A stretch of DNA of 64,000 bases from Nocardioides sp. Soil797 (GCA_001429555.1 LMSR01000002.1:1-64000); one strand, 5' to 3'; shown: positions 8,024 to 16,543, counted from the stretch's first letter. Notes: generated from the letters alone by a model not told the origin. Numbers and translations are program-made.

Positions 8024-10480
8024 ATGGCAACGCTGCTCTACCGACTCGGCAAGACCGCCTACCGGCGGTGGCCGTTCTTCCTCGTCGGCTGGTTGATCGC
8101 GATGATCGCGGTCGGCACCGTCGCGGGCACCCTGTCCAAGCCGATGACCGACTCGATGTCGATCCCCGGCATCCCGTCGGAGAAGGCCTCCGACATGCAG
8201 AAGGAGCTGTTCCCCAACGCGGAGGACCCCTTCGACGACGCCAGCTTCAACGTGGTCGTCCAGGCTCCGAAGGGTCACACCCTCGACGAGCCCGAGTACT
8301 CCCGCGCGGTCGACGCGTTGGTCGCCGACCTCTCGGACGGCCCGCAGATCTCCGACGAGACCGTGCCCGTTGTCGTCGAGAACGGCGCCGAGCTCAACGA
8401 CAAGCAGTACGCCGCCGCGCGCGAGGCCACCATCAAGCAGATGGAGAAGGCCACGCCCGAGGGCGAGCAGCCCCCGACGATCGGCAACCCGACCATCCTC
8501 GGCCCGCTCCAGGACCAGCAGCTCATCGCCGGCGCCAAGGCCAGCGGAGCGGACGCCAAGACGGCCAAGGCCGACGCTGCCGCCATGTCCATCGTCTCGA
8601 AGGACGGGCGCACCGGCCTGATCAAGGTCGAGTTCGACGTCGACACCCCGATGGACATCGAGCCCGCCAGCCAGGACGCCGTCAAGGACGCGATGGCCAA
8701 GGCCGGTGACAGCGGCCTGGTGGCCGAGGCCAACGGGTCCGGCATGTCCAGCATGGCCCCGCCCGGCGGTGCCTCCGAGCTGATCGGCATCGCGCTGGCC
8801 CTACTCGTCCTGATCCTGACCTTCGGTTCGCTGGTCGGCGCCGGCCTGCCCATCATCACCGCGATGATCGGCGTCGGCCTGGGCATCACCGGCATCACCG
8901 CCGCCACCGCGTTCATGGACATCGGCTCGACCACGCCCATGCTCGCGACGATGATCGGACTGGCGGTCGGCATCGACTACGCGCTGTTCATCCTGGCGCG
9001 CTATCGAAACGAGCTGCACCACACCGATGATCGCGAGGAAGCGGTCGGCATCTCGGTGGGCACTGCCGGCTCGGCTGTCGTCTTCGCCGGCCTGACCGTG
9101 CTGATCGCACTCGCCGCGCTCTCGGTCGTGCGGATCCCGTTCCTCACCTCCATGGGTATGGCCGCCGCCGCCACCGTGTTCATCGCCGTGCTCGTGGCGC
9201 TGACCCTGCTCCCCGCAGTCCTCGGAATGTTGAAGTCGAAGGCCTTCGGTGGCCAGGTCCGCAAGTACGCCCCGAAGCGCGACGAGGACGGCAAGGTCCT
9301 CAACAACGGTGTCCGCTGGGCCCGCCTGATCGGCCGGGCACCGGTTGCCGTCGTACTCATCGTGGTGGTGGCGTTGGGCGCCCTCGCCGTCCCGTTGAAG
9401 AACCTGCACCTGGCGTTCCCGACCGACAGCACCTCCTCGACCGACACCACCCAGCGTCAGGCCTCCGACCTGATCGCCGGCGCGTTCGGCCCGGGCCGCG
9501 AGGCGCCGATGCAGGTGGTGGTCGACGTACGTGATGTCGCCGAGAACGATCGCGGCGCCGCGATCGGTGAGGTCACCGCCTGGGCCGCGTCGCATGACGG
9601 TGTCGCCAACGCGCAGACCGTCCTCACCAACGCCGACCCGGCCGACCCGGAGGCAGTGCCCACCGGCGCCATCGTGATGCTCACTCCGGAGACGGGACCG
9701 GACGACGCAGCGACCGAAGACCTGCTCGCCGACCTGCGCGACACCCAGTCCGACATCGAGGAGAAGACCGGCGCCGACACCGGCGTCACCGGCCTGACCC
9801 CGATCACGGTCGACATCTCCGAGCGGCTCGCCGACGCGCTGCCGATCTACCTCGCAGTCGTCATCGGTCTCGCCTTCATCCTTCTGATGCTGGTCTTCCG
9901 CTCGATCCTGGTTCCGCTGACCGCCACCCTGGGCTTCCTGCTCTCGGTGCTGGCCACGCTCGGTGCCACAGTCGCGGTCTTCCAGGAAGGCGCGTTCGGG
10001 ATCATGGAGGGCCAGCCGATCGTCAGCTTCATGCCGATCTTCCTGATCGGTGTGGTCTTCGGGCTGGCGATGGACTACCAGGTGTTCCTGGTGACCCGGA
10101 TCCGCGAGGCCCACGTGCACGGTGCCAGTCCGCGCGAGGCCGTCGTCGACGGCTTCCGCAACAGCGCCCGCGTGGTCGCCGCTGCCGCGGTCATCATGAC
10201 CGCCGTCTTCGCGGCCTTCATGCTGCAGGACGAGCCGATCATCAAGTCGATGGGCTTCGCACTCGCCGTCGCGGTCGTCTTCGACGCCTTCATCGTCCGG
10301 ATGACGCTGATCCCGGCCGTGATGTACCTGCTCGGCGACAAGGCCTGGTACCTGCCCAAGTGGCTCGACCGGATCCTGCCGAACGTGGACGTCGAGGGTG
10401 AGAACCTGCACCGCCCGCACCTGAAGCAGTCGGTCGCCGACGACGATGACGACAAGGACCGCGAGCTGGTCGACGCCTGA
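8024..10480 (+). CDS. MMPL family transporter, regulated by the adjacent TetR protein
   Basis: This RND/MMPL exporter of 818 residues has ATG 8024 preceded by AGGAG at 8011-8015. The first helix (FFLVGWLIAMIAVGTVAGTL) is followed by a large outer domain with the family motif LSKPMTDSMSIPG..., then a helix bundle with GLAVGIDYALFILARYRNEL. The second half mirrors this and has GLAMDYQVFLVTRIREAH. The C-terminal tail is acidic. It shares a transcript direction with the TetR gene just upstream. Related actinobacterial proteins export lipids, siderophores or drugs; the substrate here is unknown. A family A palindrome follows the stop by 21 bases. Confidence 0.92.
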   Translation: MATLLYRLGKTAYRRWPFFLVGWLIAMIAVGTVAGTLSKPMTDSMSIPGIPSEKASDMQKELFPNAEDPFDDASFNVVVQAPKGHTLDEPEYSRAVDALVADLSDGPQISDETVPVVVENGAELNDKQYAAAREATIKQMEKATPEGEQPPTIGNPTILGPLQDQQLIAGAKASGADAKTAKADAAAMSIVSKDGRTGLIKVEFDVDTPMDIEPASQDAVKDAMAKAGDSGLVAEANGSGMSSMAPPGGASELIGIALALLVLILTFGSLVGAGLPIITAMIGVGLGITGITAATAFMDIGSTTPMLATMIGLAVGIDYALFILARYRNELHHTDDREEAVGISVGTAGSAVVFAGLTVLIALAALSVVRIPFLTSMGMAAAATVFIAVLVALTLLPAVLGMLKSKAFGGQVRKYAPKRDEDGKVLNNGVRWARLIGRAPVAVVLIVVVALGALAVPLKNLHLAFPTDSTSSTDTTQRQASDLIAGAFGPGREAPMQVVVDVRDVAENDRGAAIGEVTAWAASHDGVANAQTVLTNADPADPEAVPTGAIVMLTPETGPDDAATEDLLADLRDTQSDIEEKTGADTGVTGLTPITVDISERLADALPIYLAVVIGLAFILLMLVFRSILVPLTATLGFLLSVLATLGATVAVFQEGAFGIMEGQPIVSFMPIFLIGVVFGLAMDYQVFLVTRIREAHVHGASPREAVVDGFRNSARVVAAAAVIMTAVFAAFMLQDEPIIKSMGFALAVAVVFDAFIVRMTLIPAVMYLLGDKAWYLPKWLDRILPNVDVEGENLHRPHLKQSVADDDDDKDRELVDA

Positions 10481-10501
10481 TTCCTGGGCTGACGCCCGCG
10501 C

Positions 10502-10553
10502 TACCGAACAGTCCGCAGCTTTTCCGCCCGGAAATCCTGCGGACTGTTCGGTA
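10502..10553. repeat. Palindromic repeat family A, full copy 1
   Basis: This near-perfect 52-base palindrome has 17-base arms TACCGAACAGTCCGCAG (10502-10518) and CTGCGGACTGTTCGGTA (10537-10553). Between them a nested TTTCCG-CC-CGGAAA stem is separated by two mismatched base pairs. It lies just downstream of the MMPL stop and could end transcription, although no T-run follows. A second copy is at 12483-12538 and a half copy at 108-126. Confidence 0.85.
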
Positions 10554-10724
10554 TCTGCGCGTGGTGGGGAGCCTTTCCACGTCCAGGCACTGACCGCATT
10601 CAGGACGTCGGCGTCCACCCACTTACACGTACCGGTGGGTACGACGCAAAGTGGCGCCCGTCACAGCATCACCATCATGCTGGGCCCGACCTCGAGCCAC
10701 CCATTCGAGACCGGAAGGAACACA

Positions 10725-12314
10725 GTGAGCACCCAGTCACCGGCCAGCCAGCCCCCGTCAGGCGCCACCCAGGCCGACATCGAGAAGAAGCGAGGATCCT
10801 TCTCCTCGCGCAACGTCTTCATCTTCGCCGCGATCGGATCCGCCGTCGGGCTCGGCAACATCTGGCGCTTCCCCAAGGAAGCCTTCGACAACGGCGGCGG
10901 GGCCTTCATGGTCCCCTACATCATCGCCCTCCTCACCGCAGGAATCCCGTTCCTGTTGCTGGACTACGTGATGGGCCACCGCACCCGCGGCTCGGCACCA
11001 CTCGCGTTCGCCCGCACCCACGGCAAGACCGAGTGGTTGGGTTGGTGGCAGGTGGGGATCTGCTTCGTGATCGCCGTCTACTACGCCGCGATCCTGGCCT
11101 GGTCGCTGCGCTACACGATCTTCTCGTTCGGCAAGGACTGGGGCGACGACCCGGGCACCTTCTTCGGCGGCGACTTCCTGCACGCCAGCGACCCCGCCAA
11201 GGGAGTCAGCACCGACTTCGTGGCCGGGCTCCTGATCCCACTGGTCCTGGTCTGGGTCGCGGTGCTGGTGATCATGGCCCTCGGCGTGCAAAAGGGCGTC
11301 GGCGCGACCTCGGTGATCTTCATCCCGATCCTCGTGCTCGCCTTCCTGGTGCTCGTCGTACGTGCCCTGTTCCTGCCGGGCGCCGTCGACGGCCTCGAGG
11401 CCCTCTTCACCCCCGACTGGGGGGCGCTGAGCGACACCGGCGTGTGGGCTGCCGCCTACGCGCAGATCTTCTTCTCGCTCTCCATCGGCTTCGGCATCAT
11501 GATCACCTACTCGTCGTACGTCGGCCGCAAGGTCGACCTGACCGGCTCCGGCCTGGTGGTGGGTTTCGCCAACTCCAGCTTCGAACTGCTCTGCGGCATC
11601 GGTGTCTTCTCCGCGCTGGGGTTCATGGCCCAGGCCCAGGGACTCCAGATCTCGGAGGTCGCCGCCGGTGGTCCGGGCCTGGCGTTCGTGGCGTTCCCGA
11701 CGATCATCAACGAGGCACCGGCCGGCGTACTGATCGGCATCCTGTTCTTCGCCTCGTTGATCCTGGCCGGCATCACGTCACTGGTCAGCATCCTCGAGGT
11801 GGTGATCTCCGCGATCCGCGACAAGTTCGACATGTCGCGCATCGGTGCCACGCTGGCCGTGCTCGTGCCCGCCACCGTGATCAGCGTCTTCTTCTTCTCC
11901 ACGACCAGTGCACTGCACGTGCTCGACATCGTCGACAACTTCATCAACAAGTTCGGCATCCTGTTCGTCGCCGTGGTGAGCATGGTGGTCCTGGTCTGGA
12001 TCGTGCGTGCCCTGCCCGACTTCGTCGACCACCTGGAGGGCAGCGGCTCGATCCGGATCCGCGGTTGGTGGCCGGCACTCGTCGCCGTGATCACCCCGTT
12101 GGCGCTCGCCTTCGTGCTGGTCAGCGACTTCATCGACACGCTCGAGACCAAGTACGGACTGCCTGACACCGACTATCCGGACTGGATGGTCAACACCTTC
12201 GGGTGGGGCCTGGTCGCCGCGGTCATCGTGATCGGCGTCCTCGCCTCGCTGGTGAAGTGGCGACCCGACACCAACCTGAGCATCCCTGCCATTCCTGAGG
12301 AGGAGAACCAGTGA
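10725..12314 (+). CDS. Sodium-dependent amino-acid transporter (NSS/SNF family)
   Basis: This 529-residue inner-membrane symporter of the neurotransmitter:sodium symporter family has about 12 helices. GSAVGLGNIWRFP in the first helix (residues about 42-54) forms the sodium and substrate site in LeuT-type carriers. ITYSSYVGRK and a conserved unwound sixth helix region follow. GTG 10725 has GGAAGGAAC 6-13 bases upstream. The next gene overlaps its stop and encodes the small subunit seen with methionine/alanine importers, so methionine or small neutral amino acids are the likely substrate (inference from the MetPS family of corynebacteria). Confidence 0.92.
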   Translation: MSTQSPASQPPSGATQADIEKKRGSFSSRNVFIFAAIGSAVGLGNIWRFPKEAFDNGGGAFMVPYIIALLTAGIPFLLLDYVMGHRTRGSAPLAFARTHGKTEWLGWWQVGICFVIAVYYAAILAWSLRYTIFSFGKDWGDDPGTFFGGDFLHASDPAKGVSTDFVAGLLIPLVLVWVAVLVIMALGVQKGVGATSVIFIPILVLAFLVLVVRALFLPGAVDGLEALFTPDWGALSDTGVWAAAYAQIFFSLSIGFGIMITYSSYVGRKVDLTGSGLVVGFANSSFELLCGIGVFSALGFMAQAQGLQISEVAAGGPGLAFVAFPTIINEAPAGVLIGILFFASLILAGITSLVSILEVVISAIRDKFDMSRIGATLAVLVPATVISVFFFSTTSALHVLDIVDNFINKFGILFVAVVSMVVLVWIVRALPDFVDHLEGSGSIRIRGWWPALVAVITPLALAFVLVSDFIDTLETKYGLPDTDYPDWMVNTFGWGLVAAVIVIGVLASLVKWRPDTNLSIPAIPEEENQ

Positions 12315-12445
12315 GCGCGACAGCACTGATCATGATGATCGTGGCCATGGTGGTCATCTGGGGAGGCCTCGGCCTGGCCGTGGTCAACCTGGTGCGGGCC
12401 ACGCCGTCGTCCCCGTCGCCCATCGACGAGCCCGGCGACCTCTGA
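12311..12445 (+). CDS. metS: Methionine/alanine import NSS transporter small subunit (MetS-like)
   Basis: This 44-residue protein has a single membrane helix (TALIMMIVAMVVIWGGLGLAV) and a short charged tail. GTG 12311 overlaps the TGA of the symporter gene by 4 bases, so it is translationally coupled. In Corynebacterium the MetS subunit is required for MetP transport activity. The size, helix and coupling match that family well. Confidence 0.85.
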   Translation: MSATALIMMIVAMVVIWGGLGLAVVNLVRATPSSPSPIDEPGDL

Positions 12446-12482
12446 CGGCGTACGCCGACGCGACCCCGTTCCGTCAGCCCGA

Positions 12483-12538
12483 GTTACCGAACAGTCCGCA
12501 GCTTTTCCGCCCGGAAATCCTGCGGACTCTTCGGTAAC
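12483..12538. repeat. Palindromic repeat family A, full copy 2
   Basis: Arms GTTACCGAACAGTCCGCAG (12483-12501) and CTGCGGACTCTTCGGTAAC (12520-12538) match over 18 of 19 positions, with the same inner TTTCCG-CC-CGGAAA loop as copy 1. It lies 38 bases after the small symporter subunit stop. Nothing else was recognised in 12446-12590. Confidence 0.85.
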
Positions 12539-12590
12539 TGTGCGGCTGGTCCTGCGCGGCTGGTCCTGTGCAGACGTGTTCAATGGAGCC

Positions 12591-13076
12591 ATGCCCCAGG
12601 TGAGCGCCATTGTGAGCGTCGCGTGTGATCCGGAGACCGCCTTCGCTGTCTCGCAGACCACCGGCGAGCTGAGGCTGCGCTGGGACCCGTTCATCCGGGA
12701 GCAGCACTTCCTCGACGGCGCCACCGCGCCCGGCAAGGGCGTCCGCACGCTCACCAAGGCGCGCATCGGGCCGAGCATGATCAGCCAGTACGCATCCCAT
12801 CGCCCGCCCACCAGCGTCGGCATGACGATGGAGAAGGGTCCCTGGTTCTTCGCGTCGTTCGGTGGCGGATGGAGGTTCAAGCCGATCGCCGGCGGGGGCA
12901 CCCAAGCGGTCTGGAAGTACACCTACTCAATCCGCCCGTCGTGGCTGCGCTTCGTTGCCGAGCCGATCGGTCAGTGGCTGCTGGGCCGGGAGATCCGGGG
13001 CCGGATCAACGCGTTCGCGCGGGCCTGCGCCGACCCGGAGGTGCTTGCCGCCCTCCCCACCGATCGGGATCGTTGA
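12591..13076 (+). CDS. SRPBCC family protein
   Basis: This 161-residue protein has a START/Bet v 1-like pattern: an opening strand (AIVSVACDPETAFAV), a middle curved sheet (GWRFKPIAGGGTQAVWKYTYSI) and a C-terminal helix (WLLGREIRGRINAFARACADPEVL). This fold binds hydrophobic ligands in a cavity. No catalytic residues can be assigned and no ligand is known. The ATG at 12591 was chosen because the fold begins directly after it. The gene stands alone after a family A palindrome. Confidence 0.75.
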   Translation: MPQVSAIVSVACDPETAFAVSQTTGELRLRWDPFIREQHFLDGATAPGKGVRTLTKARIGPSMISQYASHRPPTSVGMTMEKGPWFFASFGGGWRFKPIAGGGTQAVWKYTYSIRPSWLRFVAEPIGQWLLGREIRGRINAFARACADPEVLAALPTDRDR

Positions 13077-13173
13077 GCACCGAACCGCTGAGAACAACGT
13101 ATTGGTTGGGTTTCGGCGACAGACACAACCAGAACGTTGCTCTCGGCGCTCGACTCGGCGCTCACCGCTCGGC

Positions 13174-13833
13174 TCAGCGACGAGGGACGCGGCGGCCCTG
13201 GGCCTGAGCGGGTTGCTGGTGACCGACCGGGTTCTCGAAGCCGGCCAGGACGACCCGCACCTTCTTGCCGCCACAGGTCAGCAGCAGGTGCTCGTCGTCG
13301 ATCTCCAGCACGTCGCCGCGCACCAGCACCTGCCCGTCGGGCAGGTCCTCGATCGTGTCATCGGGCTTGCAGCGCACGACGTCCCGCGTGGCCACGATCT
13401 CGAGCACGTCGTGACGGCGTACCCACAGCATCAGCACGAACATCGCCAGGATCGCCAGGTCGGCCAACAGGGTCAGCCAGAGCCCGACCCGACCGGGCGG
13501 CAGGTAGCCCACGACCCGGTTGGTCGACGGCGTCCCGGGCAGATAGGTGACCTCGACCAGGTCCGTCTCCGTGGCCTTGTCGTACGCCGACTCGGTGAGC
13601 TCCGTGGAGTAGGTCCTGCGATCCGGGTCCACGTCGGCGGGCAGCTGGAAGTCGACGTAGTGCCGCGAGCCCACGGACTTGGCGTGGGTGACCGTCGCGG
13701 AGGCCACCTCGCCGTCCGCGTCGAGACGGTGGTTGGTCCACCAGTAGTGCCCCATCGGAAGGTTGACCAGGAACAGCAGCAGGGCAACCGCGACGACCGG
13801 CCAGAGGCGTGAGGGTTGGGACCGTCTGGGCAC
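13174..13833 (-). CDS. Membrane protein resembling DUF3592 proteins
   Basis: This 219-residue protein has membrane helices at about residues 10-30 and 115-138. Between them lies an extracellular strand-rich stretch (SATVTHAKSVGSRHYVDFQLP ... DLVEVTYLPGTPSTNRVVG), the arrangement and wording typical of DUF3592. A cytoplasmic tail of about 80 residues follows. No function is known. It starts 9 bases after the nitroreductase stop, so the two are probably one transcript. Confidence 0.6.
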   Translation of the reverse strand: MPRRSQPSRLWPVVAVALLLFLVNLPMGHYWWTNHRLDADGEVASATVTHAKSVGSRHYVDFQLPADVDPDRRTYSTELTESAYDKATETDLVEVTYLPGTPSTNRVVGYLPPGRVGLWLTLLADLAILAMFVLMLWVRRHDVLEIVATRDVVRCKPDDTIEDLPDGQVLVRGDVLEIDDEHLLLTCGGKKVRVVLAGFENPVGHQQPAQAQGRRVPRR

Positions 13834-13842
13834 CGGGCCAAA

Positions 13843-14445
13843 CTACAGCCCGGCGGGCGTTCCCCAACTGCCGGCGAAGACGAAGTCCGCCATCGGCTTG
13901 CGCGTTCGAGGGCGCTGGTCCCGCTCCACGAGCAACGGGTCGGCGTCCGCCGGGTCGCCGGGAGCCCCGATCGCGACGGCGGTGGTGACCCGCCAGTGCG
14001 GAGGTACGTCGAACTCCGCGGCGACCGCCTCGTGGCCGAAGCCGGCGAACTGGTGGATCCCCAGGCCGAGCACCCCCGCTTCGACGCCCAGCAGCGCGAC
14101 CGACTGCCCGAGGTCATACAGCGCGTAGTCGGAGAACACCATCGCGTCATCCTCGGGGCCGGAGGCGATCTGGTGGGCGGTGATCACCACGGCGCTGGCC
14201 GACGGCACCCACGACCTGTTGCCGCGGGAGAGGTGCTGGACGAAACGCGCATGGGTCTCGTCGCCACGGCGACCCACGAGGAAGCCCCACGGCTGGCTGT
14301 TCCCGGCCGACGGCGCCCACTGGGCCGCGCGGAACAGTCGCGCGAGGTCGGACTCGCTGATCTCGTGGCGCGGGTCGAAGACCCGCACACTGCGGCGGTT
14401 GCGCTGCAGGTCGGACAGGTCGGCCTGCTCGTCAACGGTGTTCAC
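13843..14445 (-). CDS. Nitroreductase family protein
   Basis: This 200-residue flavoprotein has the FMN-phosphate motif NRRSVRVFD near residue 16, the AAQWAPSAGNSQPWGFLV stretch near 40-57 and a GLGIHQFAGF segment later on. These enzymes form FMN dimers and reduce nitro compounds, quinones or other electron acceptors with NAD(P)H. The substrate cannot be read from sequence. It is followed closely by the DUF3592-like membrane gene. Confidence 0.9.
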   Translation of the reverse strand: MNTVDEQADLSDLQRNRRSVRVFDPRHEISESDLARLFRAAQWAPSAGNSQPWGFLVGRRGDETHARFVQHLSRGNRSWVPSASAVVITAHQIASGPEDDAMVFSDYALYDLGQSVALLGVEAGVLGLGIHQFAGFGHEAVAAEFDVPPHWRVTTAVAIGAPGDPADADPLLVERDQRPRTRKPMADFVFAGSWGTPAGL

Positions 14446-14491
14446 ACCCTGCCCAACAGACCGAGGTCGCCGACGATTCCCCGGCGACCGA

Positions 14492-14497
14492 TACAGT
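14492..14497 (+). promoter_or_regulatory. -10 hexamer of a probable leaderless promoter
   Basis: TACAGT ends 6 bases before GTG 14504. With the usual 6-7 base distance from the -10 box to the transcription start, the message would begin at the start codon itself. No ribosome site lies before the GTG. Confidence 0.55.
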
Positions 14498-14503
14498 CAG
14501 GCC

Positions 14504-14872
14504 GTGTACTGGCTGCTCACCACCGTCGTGCTGACCCTGCTCCTGGTCATCGCCGTCCTCGCGCTCGCGGCCGCGGCGTCCCCGCAGTTCGCTCCGCTCG
14601 AGCCGATCGCCCGGCACGGGATGACGGTCGCGCAGGTCGCCACCGGCATCGTGGTCCTCGGCGCCGTCATCGGCCTGCTCAAGGGACACGACCCCGACGC
14701 GCTCTGGATCACCGTCGGCTACGCGGTCGCCGCACTCGGCGTACCCGTGCTGTTGCTCAACCAGCAGCCCAACGAGTCCGGCGAGGCGATCGAGCCCCCC
14801 AGCCTCTACGTCGTGGCCGTGGCCGCGGTGACCGTGCTGGTGCTGGTCCTGCGTCTGCAGCAGACATGGTGA
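14504..14872 (+). CDS. Small hypothetical membrane protein
   Basis: This 122-residue protein has about four predicted helices (residues near 3-22, 43-62, 68-84 and 98-116). I do not recognise a family. The GTG start is supported by the -10 box directly before it and by the first helix starting at once. Its stop overlaps the ATG of the next membrane gene by 7 bases, so the two are probably co-translated and may work together. Confidence 0.7.
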   Translation: MYWLLTTVVLTLLLVIAVLALAAAASPQFAPLEPIARHGMTVAQVATGIVVLGAVIGLLKGHDPDALWITVGYAVAALGVPVLLLNQQPNESGEAIEPPSLYVVAVAAVTVLVLVLRLQQTW

Positions 14873-15276
14873 GCGAGGCCGGCTCGCGCCGCTCGCCCGG
14901 GCGCCAGGTCCTGGTCGCGGTGTACGCCGTCTTCGCGATCGCCGCAGGCGCGCGGTCGCTGGTGCAGATCGCCACCAAGTTCGACGAGGCCCGGGTCGCC
15001 TATCTGCTGTCGTTGGTGGCCGCGCTGATCTACGTGGTCGCCACGGTGGCGCTGCGCTACCGCGGTGAACGAGCCACCCACGTCGCGCTGGGCGCCATCT
15101 CGATCGAGCTCGTCGGTGTGCTCGGCGTGGGTGCGTTGAGCGTGGTCGACCCGAACCTGTTCCCCGACGCCACGGTGTGGTCCGACTTCGGTGTCGGCTA
15201 CGGCTTCATTCCGCTGGTGCTGCCGGTCATCGGCCTGCTCTGGCTGTGGAAGTACGGCGATCACACAGCCACCTGA
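14866..15276 (+). CDS. Small hypothetical membrane protein
   Basis: This 136-residue protein has four predicted helices (starting near residues 16, 46, 72 and 110). Many actinobacteria carry a similar short integral-membrane protein with a PNLFPD.TVWSDFG.GYGFIPLVLPV.GL pattern near the end, which is present here. No function is known. It overlaps the preceding gene by 7 bases and the convergent vanZ-like gene by 50 bases. Confidence 0.72.
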   Translation: MVSEAGSRRSPGRQVLVAVYAVFAIAAGARSLVQIATKFDEARVAYLLSLVAALIYVVATVALRYRGERATHVALGAISIELVGVLGVGALSVVDPNLFPDATVWSDFGVGYGFIPLVLPVIGLLWLWKYGDHTAT

Positions 15277-15652
15277 TCCGCAGGCCCAGGTCGACGCCGA
15301 TCACCGCGCCGAACGTGTTGGCGACCAGGTCCGACAGCGTCGCCGAACGGTCCGGCAGGGCGGCGTACTGCACGAACTCGATGGTGACCGTGCCGGCCAT
15401 CCCGAGGAAGATCCACTGCAGCGGGTTCACCTGCGGCCAGAGCAACGTGCCGAGCATTGTCAACGGCACGAACAGCAGCACGTTGAAGAAGAACTCGACG
15501 ATGGTTCCGGTGACGAAGGTGATCCCGACGGCTTCGAGGAGCTCGGTGAACCGCAGCACCGAGCCGGCCGGGGCGTCGGGCTGCGGCCAGAAGACGAGGT
15601 ACGCCGCGGTCAGCAGGTAGACCGCGTAGGCGGCCAGCAGAACGCGGCGCAT
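15227..15652 (-). CDS. VanZ family protein
   Basis: This 141-residue membrane protein has four helices and the VanZ-like core: FNVLLFVPLTMLGTLLWP followed by TIEFVQYAALPDRSATLSDLVANTFGAVIG. The acidic-aromatic E..QY and D..ANT.G residues are family markers. VanZ gives low teicoplanin resistance in enterococci, but most family members have no known role. The last 50 bases overlap the convergent gene. A family B repeat lies just upstream of its start. Confidence 0.85.
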   Translation of the reverse strand: MRRVLLAAYAVYLLTAAYLVFWPQPDAPAGSVLRFTELLEAVGITFVTGTIVEFFFNVLLFVPLTMLGTLLWPQVNPLQWIFLGMAGTVTIEFVQYAALPDRSATLSDLVANTFGAVIGVDLGLRIRWLCDRRTSTARAGR

Positions 15653-15683
15653 CCGCCCAGCCTGCCAGACGCCCCACCTCTCG

Positions 15684-15757
15684 CGAGTAACGCGGGGTTA
15701 CGGTCGCTGGACACGGGCTGTGACGCCCGGTTGCGTCAACAGCACCGCACAAGTGCC
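15684..15757. repeat. Palindromic repeat family B, copy 2
   Basis: This 74-base copy is in the opposite orientation to copy 1, beginning CGAGTAACGCGGGGTTACGG and ending CACCGCACAAGTGCC. The inner stem reads GACGC-ccggtt-GCGTC, whereas copy 3 reads GACGG-gccaat-CCGTC, a compensatory change. It lies 5 bases after the stop of the minus-strand SHOCT gene and before the vanZ-like gene. Confidence 0.85.
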
Positions 15758-15761
15758 GCCG

Positions 15762-16019
15762 TCACTTCTCGTCCAGGACGGCCTTGCGGGTGCGGTACTC
15801 GTCCTCGTCGATCTCACCGGCGGCAAATCGCTCGGCGAGGCGGGACTGGCCGGATCGCCGGCCGCACTCGGCGCGGTTGCGGCGACCCCACCTGATCACC
15901 AGGTAGGCGAACGTGACGATCATCAGGAACCAGACAAGCGGGAAGATCGGCCAGAAGGCCGGACCGTCGCCGTCCCAGCGGTCGGCGGACATCACGAGGG
16001 TGTTCAGCGTGTTCAACAT
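15762..16019 (-). CDS. SHOCT domain-containing small membrane protein
   Basis: This 85-residue protein has one membrane helix at about residues 24-44 (FWPIFPLVWFLMIVTFAYLVI) and a C-terminal SHOCT domain (LAERFAAGEIDEDEYRTRKAVL), a short helical module that promotes oligomerisation. ATG 16019 has AAGGAG 7 bases upstream. The longer open frame upstream runs through repeat DNA and is not supported. The function is unknown. Confidence 0.82.
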   Translation of the reverse strand: MLNTLNTLVMSADRWDGDGPAFWPIFPLVWFLMIVTFAYLVIRWGRRNRAECGRRSGQSRLAERFAAGEIDEDEYRTRKAVLDEK

Positions 16020-16143
16020 GAGGTTCTCCTTGGATTGGTGTCCTCCAAGGCTCGTCCGATCCGGGCCGGCAGGCGTCCGCTGCGCCGCGCAACCGGCGTA
16101 CGCAATCCGGCGTAGGCCGCGCCGGAAGCGCAGCGGTCCGCTC

Positions 16144-16215
16144 GACATGCAGTTGTGCGTCCGACGACCTCGGGTCACGCTCAGCAGGTCCGGGCGACCG
16201 GCGCAACTGCATGTC
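16144..16215. repeat. Palindromic repeat family C, copy 1
   Basis: Arms GACATGCAGTTG (16144-16155) and CAACTGCATGTC (16204-16215) pair perfectly around a 48-base middle. The flanks (TC before, CATCGGACCG after) and parts of the middle are shared with copy 2. It lies in a 524-base gene-free stretch (16020-16543) that also holds copy 2, a GCCCGTGG/CCACGGGC hairpin at 16305-16328 and a terminator at 16503-16534. No coding sequence was recognised there. Confidence 0.8.
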
Positions 16216-16403
16216 CATCGGACCGACGGCGCCCGGAAACCGAGGCAGGAGTGAAGGCCCCGGCGTGTTCCGGGAACTGCCGGGCGGCTCAGCGAACGAA
16301 TCTCGCCCGTGGCGGGTTGTCCACGGGCCAGTGACGCCAGAGCTGGTCCAGGCGCCGAATCAGCTCGGCTTCTCCCGAGTCGGCAGCCGTCGGTGGGCGG
16401 TTC

Positions 16404-16474
16404 GACATGCAGTTGTGCGTACGACGCGGCGCACGCACGCTCAAGTCCGGCCACGCATCACCGAACTGCATGTC
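16404..16474. repeat. Palindromic repeat family C, copy 2
   Basis: Arms GACATGCAGTT (16404-16414) and AACTGCATGTC (16464-16474) are the same as in copy 1, 260 bases further on and in the same orientation. The middle shares GTGCGT.CGACG and CACGCTCA blocks with copy 1 but is otherwise diverged. Confidence 0.8.
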
Positions 16475-16502
16475 GGTCGGACCGGGAACAGGCCAAATGC
16501 GA

Positions 16503-16534
16503 GAAGGCCCCGGGTCAATGAACCCGGGGCCTTC
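16503..16534. terminator. Strong hairpin terminator after tRNA-Leu
   Basis: Perfect 13-base stem GAAGGCCCCGGGT / ACCCGGGGCCTTC with a 6-base loop, extended by one more A-T pair. It lies 10 bases beyond the 3' end of the minus-strand tRNA-Leu gene. Confidence 0.8.
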
Positions 16535-16543
16535 TGCTCAACG

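Noticed and set aside
8801..10618. A 605-codon frame antisense to the second MMPL gene
   Set aside because: It reads through the hairpin repeat and the antisense of conserved RND motifs; no domain is visible.
16305..16328. A GCCCGTGG/CCACGGGC hairpin between the family C copies
   Set aside because: The stem is short, no T-run follows, and it is not next to a gene end. No role could be supported.
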